A stretch of DNA of 12,213 nucleotides from DASWNP01 sp035537095 (GTDB lineage: Bacteria > Acidobacteriota > Blastocatellia > Pyrinomonadales > Pyrinomonadaceae). Numbering within the stretch: position 1 is the first letter of the stretch; each line of letters starts with the position of its first letter. Shown here piece after piece: positions 6,444 through 12,213 of the stretch. The position numbers were made by a program, and so were the translations under genes. The notes below the pieces were generated by a model, which saw nothing but the letters and a program-made list of their open reading frames with translations, ran no database searches and was not told where the DNA came from. The DNA lies in assembly GCA_035537095.1 (NCBI GenBank), contig DATLMV010000114.1, positions 1-12,213 on the forward strand, in the 5' to 3' direction.

Positions 6444-7442
6444 CTACTTTTTGGCCGTGCCGGACTGGTTGTAGAGCAGTTGGACTTTGACGAGCAGCGG
6501 GCCGCCGGGTCTGGAGGGGACGCTGTAGATGGTCTGCGGCGTGGCATCTTCTTGTGTCAGGCCGCGTCCGCCCGCGCTGGCATCCTGCTCCTCTTTCGTC
6601 CAAGCCAGACCCGCGCCGCCGTCCAACTCAAACTCCACCTGTCCGCCCCATTGCTTCTCCCAACGCGCCACCTGCTCGGGTTGGAGCGCGATGGCCGAGC
6701 GCGTCTTGTTGGAGAGTTCGGCGATGGGTTCTTTCGAGACGAGCACGGTCAAGACCTCGCCGATCTGGCGCGGCTCGCCCGCCTTCTGATTGGCGGTCAG
6801 GGTGTAGTAGTTGGTGTCGTCGGACACGTCGGGCAGGTCAATCAGCCGACCGGCCATCACGCGATTGTCGCCGCCGCGCGTGCGCGAGACGGGGAAGATC
6901 AGCTTCGGCTGGCTGTATGTGTTACCGGCATACTGCGTCGTGTTGATGACGTAGAGATAACCCGTGCGGGGCGACTCGATGCTCAGGCGGATGCGGTCGC
7001 CGACGTTGAGCGGCGTCGTGCCTTCGATGCGCTCCGGAATCCACCAGTTATCCCCTCCGGCGTCCTGCAACTTCGGCCCGTCGTCGCTCGCCGTGGCTTT
7101 ACGCAGACGCCAGATGGTGACGCCGATTTCGGCGTATTCGGGTTTGGCAGCGCGCGCGGGCCTGCGCGTCTGCGCGACAGCCGGACGCGGCGCGCGACGC
7201 ACGGCGACGCGCTTATAGACGCGACGCGGCGCGGCCTTTCGCGGCGCGCGCTTCTCGTCCACATTCCACGAAGGCTTGTCGCGCTCTTTCGTGAAGTCGG
7301 TGATCTTGATTTGTCTCGCTCCGGCCTCGTCGTCGTCCTCGCCCGTCTGTGCGGACGCGACGCGCAAGCTGGCGTTCGAGAAGACGAGCGCGAGTCCGGC
7401 GGCGAGCGTGAGTAGATGCAGTTTCTTCGACTTGCTTGGCAT
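6444..7442 (-). CDS. Secreted DUF4384-domain protein
   Basis: The 332-residue exported protein has a signal peptide at about 1-31 (KKLHLLTLAAGLALV, cleavage near VASA/Q). Next comes an acidic patch, then an Arg/Lys/Pro/Ala-rich linker at 64-100, and a DUF4384 domain at about 105-325. Domain hallmarks are LNVGDRIRLSIESPRTGYLYVIN (145-167, split here for reading), PKLIFP (179-184), NRVMAG (193-198) and the PIAEL stretch at 239-243. The kinase gene just upstream carries a homologous domain at its C-terminus (SPNSGYLYLLN versus SPRTGYLYVIN; both contain LTANQK). DUF4384 has no settled function, but it is often fused to caspase or kinase domains. Start ATG 7440-7442 is fixed by GGAGGAG just upstream. 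The very basic linker could bind wall polymers or the membrane (inference). Confidence 0.82.
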   Translation of the reverse strand: MPSKSKKLHLLTLAAGLALVFSNASLRVASAQTGEDDDEAGARQIKITDFTKERDKPSWNVDEKRAPRKAAPRRVYKRVAVRRAPRPAVAQTRRPARAAKPEYAEIGVTIWRLRKATASDDGPKLQDAGGDNWWIPERIEGTTPLNVGDRIRLSIESPRTGYLYVINTTQYAGNTYSQPKLIFPVSRTRGGDNRVMAGRLIDLPDVSDDTNYYTLTANQKAGEPRQIGEVLTVLVSKEPIAELSNKTRSAIALQPEQVARWEKQWGGQVEFELDGGAGLAWTKEEQDASAGGRGLTQEDATPQTIYSVPSRPGGPLLVKVQLLYNQSGTAKK

Positions 7443-7444
7443 AA

Positions 7445-7451
7445 CTCCTCC
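7445..7451 (-). promoter_or_regulatory. Ribosome binding site deciding the DUF4384 gene start
   Basis: GGAGGAG on the - strand lies directly before the ATG at 7442-7440 (GGAGG with 4 bases of spacing). The frame is open a further 99 bp upstream, but that part has no such site and would put the signal peptide inside the protein. Confidence 0.75.
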
Positions 7452-7656
7452 ATTATCCTTACTGAGAGCGCGCGAGGATTCCTCACGGGGGTTGTAGTCT
7501 GCGACGGAGACTTTCGAGTTGAGTTCGGTCGTCGGCTTCACCCGACGGAGACTGACTTCCAGTTAACTTAAGGACGCGTCGCGCGCCCTTTCCTTGCCAG
7601 TGAAATGTTTGCCGCGCTCCGGGTTCGCGCCCGTCAAACCGAACGGCGACGACGGC

Positions 7657-7678
7657 GCGGAGTTTCCTTCGACTCCGC
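7657..7678 (-). other. Small hairpin just after the kinase stop codon
   Basis: GCGGAGT (7657-7663) pairs with ACTCCGC (7672-7678) around an 8-base loop, immediately 3' of the kinase gene on the - strand. No T-run follows, so it is a poor terminator candidate. The rest of the 7443-7680 gap shows no gene. A small GTCGG/CCGAC hairpin and two copies of GTCTCCGTCG lie nearer the next gene. Confidence 0.3.
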
Positions 7679-7680
7679 CT

Positions 7681-9531
7681 CTAACGATGTTCGAGTTCGG
7701 CGAGACTGACGATGATGTCGCCGCTGCCCCGGACGTGCGTCTGGCGATTGACCGAGTCCTTCTCCAACGCAGCTTTGGAAGTTGCGTGCCGGAGCAGAAA
7801 CTCGCGCACCGAAGCTGACTGGGCGGGGTCAACAATCTCGCCTTCGGTCTCCGAGCGGATCAAATCCTTGACCGCTTCGAGCTCGGGGATGGGACGCGCC
7901 GCCCAGACCATCCAAATCTTTTCCGGCTCCGCGCTCGTCTGCCCCGTGAATTGATACCACTCGGGCGGCGGCGGTATCTGCATTTTCTGGTTGGCGGTCA
8001 ACGCGGCGGAGTCTCCGGTCGGGAACAGCACGGTCAGAGCCTTTGCGCCGCTCGCGTTCAGTCCTTCGTTGAGCAGGTAGAGATAGCCGGAATTGGGGCT
8101 GGAGATATTCAGGCGAAACTGCCAGCCGTTCTCGAACATATCCTGCCCCGTTGATTCCAGAGGCTCTTTGTACTTCTGACCGTTCAGATACCGCTGCACC
8201 GTCAGCGAATAGGTGAGCGCGACGGGCGCGGACGCGGGCGACGCGGGCTGCTCCGCCGGAGCGGGCGGCGAGTCCGGCGTCGTCGCCTGCTGCTGCTGCT
8301 GCTCCGTCTGCGGCGGCGTGGACGAGTGACCGTATCTCGACTGCATAAACTTCCACGCGACGAAGGCCGACGCGCCCGCCAGCAGGATAAAAAAGAGCAT
8401 CCCGGCCAGAATCAGCCAGACCTTCGAGTTGCTGGCGGCGGGCGCGGGCGTCGTCGGATTTGCAAACGTCTCCGGCTGCATCAGGTTCGTCTCGGCGTCG
8501 GAGCCGGAGCGCGTGGGCGCGGTCGAGACGCCGCCCCGTGCCGCGCCCGTGGGCGTGGGCAGCCGCGTGGTGGCGAAGGCGTTGGTCGCATCGTGCGGCG
8601 AGCGTGCGCGACTATTGAGAGCGGCGGTTCGTATCTTGTGCTCCGTCAAAGGCACGGTCGGGGTGACGGGCATCCCCGTCACTATCTCGAACAACTCGTC
8701 GCCGAAATCACGCGCGCGCGTGTAACGATCATTCGGGTCGAAGGCCAGAGCCTTGAGAAACGACTCGTGGAGGATGAAGGGCAACTGCTGGCGCGAGTCG
8801 TCGGCCATCAGTTGCAGTCCGGCGCGCTGCATCTCCAGAAGTTGATAAGGCGTCTTCGGGTTGAAGGGCTTGCGGCCCGTGATCAACTCGAAGGCGAGGA
8901 TGCCGAGCGCGTAGATGTCGCTGGCCGCCGTGATGCGCGCCTCGCTCAACTGTTCGGGCGACATGTAAGCGATAGTCCCCGCCGTCGCCACCACCTGCGT
9001 CTCCGGCGCGAGCACGGAATCGCCCACTTTGGCGATACCGAAATCAATCACCTTGACCTGCTCCTCGCCGTCGTCGAGCTTGCGGAGCATGATGTTTTCG
9101 GGTTTGAGGTCGCGGTGAAAGACCTTCTTGTTGTGCGCGGCGGTCAGGGCCGAGCCGACCTGCTTGATGATGCGGACGCTGCGCTCAAGGTCGCACCCCG
9201 CAGGCGTGATGAGCGAGCGGAGGCAGTCGCCTTCGATGAACTCAAGGACGATGTAGGGCCGCCCGTCGGAGAGTTCGCCCGTGTCCAGAACCTCGACGAC
9301 GTTCGGATGGCGGACGCGGCTCAAGGCTTCGGCCTCCTGTCGAAACTTCGTCAGGATAAACTCGTTCTGCTGCCACTCCTTCAAGAGCACCTTGACGACC
9401 ACCTTGCGGCCCACAACCTTCTGGTCGCGCGCGGTATAGACCACGCTGATGCCGCCTCCGCCGAGTTGTTGCTCGACGAGATAACGTCTATCCAGTTCTT
9501 TCCCGACCAGACTCTCTTCGCTCGATGCCAT
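7681..9531 (-). CDS. Membrane Ser/Thr protein kinase with extracytoplasmic DUF4384 domain
   Basis: The 616-residue protein has a Hanks-type kinase domain at about 17-285. Glycine loop LGGGGISVVY (23-32) has Ser29 in place of the third Gly. VVVK holds Lys47, Glu66 would be the helix-C partner, and HRDLKPEN is at 139-146 with Asp141. DFG is at 163-165 and SPE at 191-193. It is an RD kinase, so activation-loop phosphorylation is likely (Thr/Ser at 172-186). A Thr/Ser/Pro-rich juxtamembrane stretch (300-368) leads to one membrane helix (371-393). Outside, a linker with five Gln (411-415) and many Pro/Ala precedes a DUF4384 domain (about 437-616; SPNSGYLYLLN at 478-488). The layout suggests an envelope sensor controlling a cytoplasmic kinase. 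All catalytic residues are present, so it should be active. Its phosphorylation targets are unknown; neighbouring exported proteins are unlikely direct substrates because they sit on the other side of the membrane. Confidence 0.92.
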   Translation of the reverse strand: MASSEESLVGKELDRRYLVEQQLGGGGISVVYTARDQKVVGRKVVVKVLLKEWQQNEFILTKFRQEAEALSRVRHPNVVEVLDTGELSDGRPYIVLEFIEGDCLRSLITPAGCDLERSVRIIKQVGSALTAAHNKKVFHRDLKPENIMLRKLDDGEEQVKVIDFGIAKVGDSVLAPETQVVATAGTIAYMSPEQLSEARITAASDIYALGILAFELITGRKPFNPKTPYQLLEMQRAGLQLMADDSRQQLPFILHESFLKALAFDPNDRYTRARDFGDELFEIVTGMPVTPTVPLTEHKIRTAALNSRARSPHDATNAFATTRLPTPTGAARGGVSTAPTRSGSDAETNLMQPETFANPTTPAPAASNSKVWLILAGMLFFILLAGASAFVAWKFMQSRYGHSSTPPQTEQQQQQATTPDSPPAPAEQPASPASAPVALTYSLTVQRYLNGQKYKEPLESTGQDMFENGWQFRLNISSPNSGYLYLLNEGLNASGAKALTVLFPTGDSAALTANQKMQIPPPPEWYQFTGQTSAEPEKIWMVWAARPIPELEAVKDLIRSETEGEIVDPAQSASVREFLLRHATSKAALEKDSVNRQTHVRGSGDIIVSLAELEHR

Positions 9532-9882
9532 TGCTTCTCGACGCCCCGGCGTTCACCCGTTAGGAATGTGTAAATCTTTGACCTGCTACCGCGCGGGTAG
9601 CTCTGACGCCGACCGAGGAACGTTTGGACGACGGCATGAAGTTTTAAAGTAGCGGCTCGCGGCTCTTTGTGTGCGCCCGAGAATGGCGATAAACAGCACA
9701 AACCGGACTCGAAATGCTTTTTGATTTCGAGTCCGTTCGTGTTGTTGATGAGGTCAAAAGCCCGCGCGGCCTTCGGCTCTGACCGGTGTGCCCTCTGGTT
9801 CTCCCTCACCCGCGCGCCGGAGCGGCAGCCCGCACACATTAGAGCGGCGGGGAGGAAGGTTAACCGACGCTTGCGCGGCGGC
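9532..9882. other. 351-bp gap between caspase-like and kinase genes
   Basis: No gene is seen. On the - strand it contains the terminator-like hairpin at 9704-9735, then an A/T-containing stretch near 9640-9655. A GCTACC/GGTAGC hairpin (9585-9601) lies in what would be the kinase leader. A weak GAGAAG (9534-9539) precedes the kinase ATG. I could not find a clear -35/-10 pair. Confidence 0.5.
9704..9735 (-). terminator. Terminator-like hairpin after the caspase-like gene
   Basis: A perfect 12-bp stem, CGGACTCGAAAT (9704-9715) with ATTTCGAGTCCG (9724-9735), has an 8-base loop. On the - strand it lies 147 bases downstream of the caspase-like stop and is followed by GTTTGTGCTGTTT, a broken T-rich tail. 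It probably ends the caspase transcript before the kinase gene. Confidence 0.5.
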
Positions 9883-11949
9883 CTACTGACATTGATTCGG
9901 GCAGACGTAGAAGCGACCGATTTTCGCTTGCTCGTCGGGGTTGGCGGCGACGCCGACCGCGCCGGAGGTGAAAGTGTTCTTCACGTCGAAGAACCTTCCG
10001 GCTGATTCGGGCCGACCGTTGCTGTCCGTGATGATGAAGTCGAACTGGTTATCCTTCGCCGTGATGGTGAAGTCGAACTGCTCGTTCAAATTGAAGCCCT
10101 TGAGCGCGTAGGAAGAACCGATCTGCTGCTGCTTGCCGTCTTTGACGACGAAGAAGCGGAGCATGTTCTGCGAGTTGCCGCCCTTCGGGCCGCTCAGACG
10201 CACGATGTAATAGTTCTGCTTATCAACGGCGCGAATGACGAACGAGATGCCGGAGCCGGTGGTCAACTCGATATTGGTGATGATTTGCAGGTTGGCGAAA
10301 CGTTGCGACACGTCCTCGCGCAGCATCCCCAAACCCGCGCCCGTGACTTGCAGCCCCGTCGCCAGACGCCACGCGGCGGGCACTTCCCAATGCGCGGCGG
10401 TGAACTCGGCCTCGACGGGCTGGACGGCGAGCGGTCGCTCCAACCTGATGTCGAAATCGGCGTTGCCCGCGACGGTGATGTTCGCCGTCTTCGCCACGTA
10501 GCCGACATCTTCGGGGATAATCTTGACGACGTATTCGCCGCCCGCGAGATTTTGCAAAGCAGCCGCGCCGTTCTTCAGAGGGACGATTTGATTCGTCGCT
10601 TCGTTCTTCAACCCGAACTCGACGCGTCCCGCGAGGACGTTCGTCTTGATGTTGGCCTGATAGGAGATGGCCTTCAAGTGAAGATTGGCCTCGGCGGATT
10701 TGCCCGCCACGACTTCCACTTCGGCCTTCGCCGTCGTGTAACCCTCGCGCGTCGCCGTCACGAGGTAGCGACCGAGCGGGAGATTCTCAACCGGGGCATA
10801 ACGCTGGTCGGGGCCGAAGGTCAGCGTCTTGCTCGGCTGGCCCTTCGCGGCGTTGACGGGCGTCAGCGTGATGAGCGCATTCGGCTCGGAGACGACGGCG
10901 ACCGCGCCGGTCGTCGGCAGCACGATAACGGGCGCGACGGGCGCTGCCGCCACCGGCGCAACCTTCACCGGGTTCTTCGGTTGGGTGATGGCGAGCAACA
11001 GGTCGTTGGCTTTATAGTCGCCGCCCATCTCGGTATAGGGTTTCTGTTCCTTATCAATATTGGCTCGCTTGACGCGGCGCGGAACCTGCTCGCCGATGTA
11101 GCGAATCAAGTTCTGCAACGTGACGCGTCCTGTCTCGGGGTCGGCGGCCTCTCCCTTGAGACCTTCGACCAAGACCATCGTGAAGTAGCCCTGTTTCTTC
11201 GTCTTATCTTCCCACGCACGCTGTCCGACCGATGCCGCGTAGATTGTGACGAAGGCTTCGATACCCTGATTGCTGAGGTCGAACTCCTTCATGAACGGCT
11301 GCGTCAAAGGATTATCGGCGTCGCCCTTTCCGGCCTCCGGGTCGTTGCGGCAGGCATCGAGAAACAGCATCACCTGACCGGCGTCTGTTCTTCTGATTCT
11401 CTCCTTCAAGCTGTCAACCGGAATCCCGTAATCCTCAATCATGTCTCGATTCGAGAGCGCGTCTTGCGGCAGCAGAAAGGCGCGACCGTTCTGCTCGATG
11501 CCGTGGCCGGAGAAGGCGACGAGCAACATGCCATCTTTCTTGACCTGACCTTTGAGGCCGTTGAGCACCTTGTAGATGTTGCTGCGCATCGGCTGGCGTT
11601 CCGGAGACTGGTCGGAACTGAGCACGACGATCTGGTCGGCGGGGAAGCCCGCATATTTAACCAAGGCTTCGGCCAGCAGTTTGGCGTCGTTGCCCGCGCC
11701 GACGAGCGGCGGAATCTGTTCGTCAGCCGTGTATTTGTCAACGCCGATGACGACCGCGTAGCGTTTGCTTCTATCGGGGAGCGTCCGAATCGGCGCATCA
11801 TTCGTCAGGGTCAACTCTTTGCTCTGCGCGGCGGGCGGCGTGGCGGCTTTCTGCGCTTGAGCGTTGGGCGTGGCGACGATGAAGGAAAGGGTTGCGGCGA
11901 CGACGGTTAAGACGACAAGGAATCGGAGACGGGGGGAAAGGTCTTTCAT
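9883..11949 (-). CDS. Secreted caspase-family (peptidase C14) protein with PEGA-like and lectin-like domains
   Basis: The 688-residue protein has a signal peptide at about 1-32 (FLVVLTVVAATLSFIVA, cleavage near AQA/Q). The caspase p20-like domain covers about 62-322. It starts RYAVVIGVDKY (63-73) and has the catalytic His149 in FSGHG (146-150) and Cys200 in LFLDACRND (195-203); both are intact. Bacterial members of this family usually cleave after Arg or Lys. Two PEGA-like beta repeats follow: about 347-425 (LPLGRYLVTATREGY at 390-404) and about 430-505 (LAGGEYVVKI at 468-477). A C-terminal domain at about 515-683 resembles the concanavalin-like/DUF1080 fold (GISFVIRAVDKQNYYIVRLSG at 567-587). 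That suggests carbohydrate or envelope binding. The start ATG 11947-11949 has AGGTG 5 bases upstream; a further ATG 27 bases upstream lacks one. The protein lies first in the - strand block under a clear promoter. Confidence 0.9.
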   Translation of the reverse strand: MKDLSPRLRFLVVLTVVAATLSFIVATPNAQAQKAATPPAAQSKELTLTNDAPIRTLPDRSKRYAVVIGVDKYTADEQIPPLVGAGNDAKLLAEALVKYAGFPADQIVVLSSDQSPERQPMRSNIYKVLNGLKGQVKKDGMLLVAFSGHGIEQNGRAFLLPQDALSNRDMIEDYGIPVDSLKERIRRTDAGQVMLFLDACRNDPEAGKGDADNPLTQPFMKEFDLSNQGIEAFVTIYAASVGQRAWEDKTKKQGYFTMVLVEGLKGEAADPETGRVTLQNLIRYIGEQVPRRVKRANIDKEQKPYTEMGGDYKANDLLLAITQPKNPVKVAPVAAAPVAPVIVLPTTGAVAVVSEPNALITLTPVNAAKGQPSKTLTFGPDQRYAPVENLPLGRYLVTATREGYTTAKAEVEVVAGKSAEANLHLKAISYQANIKTNVLAGRVEFGLKNEATNQIVPLKNGAAALQNLAGGEYVVKIIPEDVGYVAKTANITVAGNADFDIRLERPLAVQPVEAEFTAAHWEVPAAWRLATGLQVTGAGLGMLREDVSQRFANLQIITNIELTTGSGISFVIRAVDKQNYYIVRLSGPKGGNSQNMLRFFVVKDGKQQQIGSSYALKGFNLNEQFDFTITAKDNQFDFIITDSNGRPESAGRFFDVKNTFTSGAVGVAANPDEQAKIGRFYVCPNQCQ

Positions 11950-11954
11950 AATTA

Positions 11955-11959
11955 CACCT
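11955..11959 (-). promoter_or_regulatory. Ribosome binding site of the caspase-like gene
   Basis: AGGTG on the - strand lies 5 bases before the ATG at 11949-11947. It supports this start over the in-frame ATG at 11976-11974. Confidence 0.6.
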
Positions 11960-12056
11960 GCGCGCGAGGGCTGCATTGCTTGGGAAGGGAAACTTCTTGA
12001 GGCTGACAGCGAAGGCTATCGGCTCCCGAGACCACGTTCACTAGCGGTTCGCGTAC

Positions 12057-12084
12057 ATTATATACATCTGGAATCAAATGTAAA
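12057..12084 (-). promoter_or_regulatory. Sigma70-type promoter of the caspase-like gene
   Basis: Read on the - strand, TTTACA (12079-12084, five of six consensus -35 bases) and TATAAT (12057-12062, perfect -10) are separated by 16 bases. The expected start is near 12050, giving a leader of about 100 bases before the ATG at 11949. This is the best promoter in the window. It also argues against a protein being encoded across 11952-12158. Confidence 0.75.
12063..12082. promoter_or_regulatory. Operator-like inverted repeat inside the caspase promoter spacer
   Basis: TACATCTG, a 4-base centre GAAT, and CAAATGTA form 8-base arms with one mismatch (C12068 against A12077). The repeat fills the 16-base spacer and runs into the -35 box, the usual place for a repressor dimer. 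No regulator gene is seen in the window, so the binding protein is unknown, and chance symmetry in A/T-rich promoter DNA cannot be excluded. Confidence 0.4.
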
Positions 12085-12213
12085 TTCCGCAGCCGCTTTA
12101 ATTCCTGAAAGAGCGAGTTTTCTAACCTGTATGTCTCTAAAGACGCCGGACGTTTCACGTTTTGCCGAAGAAACCTGTAAAGGCGCGGGGTGTGTCGCGC
12201 GCCCTTGCAATCT
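12085..12213. other. Upstream end of the window, no gene identified
   Basis: No convincing gene is seen. A GGCGCG/CGCGCC hairpin (12182-12187 with 12198-12203) is followed on the - strand by TTTACAGGTTT. It could be the terminator of a gene just outside the window on the right. The evidence is weak. Confidence 0.25.

Noticed and set aside
8288..8305. CTG/CAG run as a contingency (phase-variable) repeat
   Set aside because: Trinucleotide copies change Gln number without shifting the frame, and the run is short. It is a linker in the kinase.
8326..9573. 415-codon open frame on the + strand across the kinase gene
   Set aside because: It is antisense to intact kinase motifs and shows no domain pattern of its own.
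10285..11910. 541-codon open frame on the + strand inside the caspase gene
   Set aside because: It is antisense to a gene with clear family motifs, with Arg/Asp/Gly-rich text typical of GC-rich antisense frames.
5054..11949. Antiphage or programmed cell death locus built on the caspase gene
   Set aside because: The caspase protein has a signal peptide, and there is no gasdermin-like, nuclease, CRISPR or nucleotide-signalling gene. Envelope function fits better.
11952..12158. 68-codon open frame on the - strand upstream of the caspase gene
   Set aside because: It starts at GTG without a ribosome site and runs straight through the strong promoter at 12057-12084. It has no recognisable protein pattern.

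Overview
The window reads as a piece of a GC-rich bacterial chromosome. The gene content (secreted caspase-like protease with C-terminal sensor-like domains, a membrane Ser/Thr kinase ending in a DUF4384 domain, a FecR-type exported protein, and a cell-surface glycan gene run) resembles Acidobacteriota, most likely class Blastocatellia (Pyrinomonadaceae-like). That assignment is inference from gene style and base composition. The window holds no rRNA or other marker gene.

Left part (1-4751, + strand): a surface-glycan assembly cluster. It contains the tail of a SAM methyltransferase, a GT-A fold glycosyltransferase, a second SAM methyltransferase, a GDP-mannose 4,6-dehydratase-like enzyme and a GT4-family (GT-B) glycosyltransferase. 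The last three genes are tightly packed: a 9-bp gap, then a 17-bp overlap. Together they would make a deoxy-sugar nucleotide and transfer or methylate sugars on an exported polysaccharide or lipid-linked glycan.

Two unusual intergenic elements, at about 186-369 and 4752-4952, have the same layout. G-tracts separated by short A/T spacers lie on the + strand, followed by C-tracts separated by short T/A spacers. Each could fold as a long imperfect hairpin or as G-quadruplexes on opposite strands.

Right part (5054-11949, - strand): in transcription order, a secreted caspase-family (C14) protein with PEGA-like and lectin-like C-terminal domains; a membrane Ser/Thr kinase with an extracytoplasmic DUF4384 domain; a secreted DUF4384 protein; and an exported, membrane-anchored FecR-like protein ending at a strong intrinsic terminator (4986-5020). 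Each gene has its own intergenic region of 238-652 bp, so this looks like a functional neighbourhood rather than one tight operon. DUF4384 is known to occur fused to caspase domains in other bacteria. Finding the caspase, the kinase-DUF4384 and a free DUF4384 protein side by side suggests an envelope signalling or proteolysis module. This is the most interesting part of the window.

The two halves converge at about 4752-5053. A clear sigma70-type promoter (12057-12084, - strand) drives the caspase gene, and an operator-like inverted repeat fills its spacer. The 652-bp gap at 5792-6443 holds strong hairpins and a stop-interrupted reading frame that may be a decayed gene.
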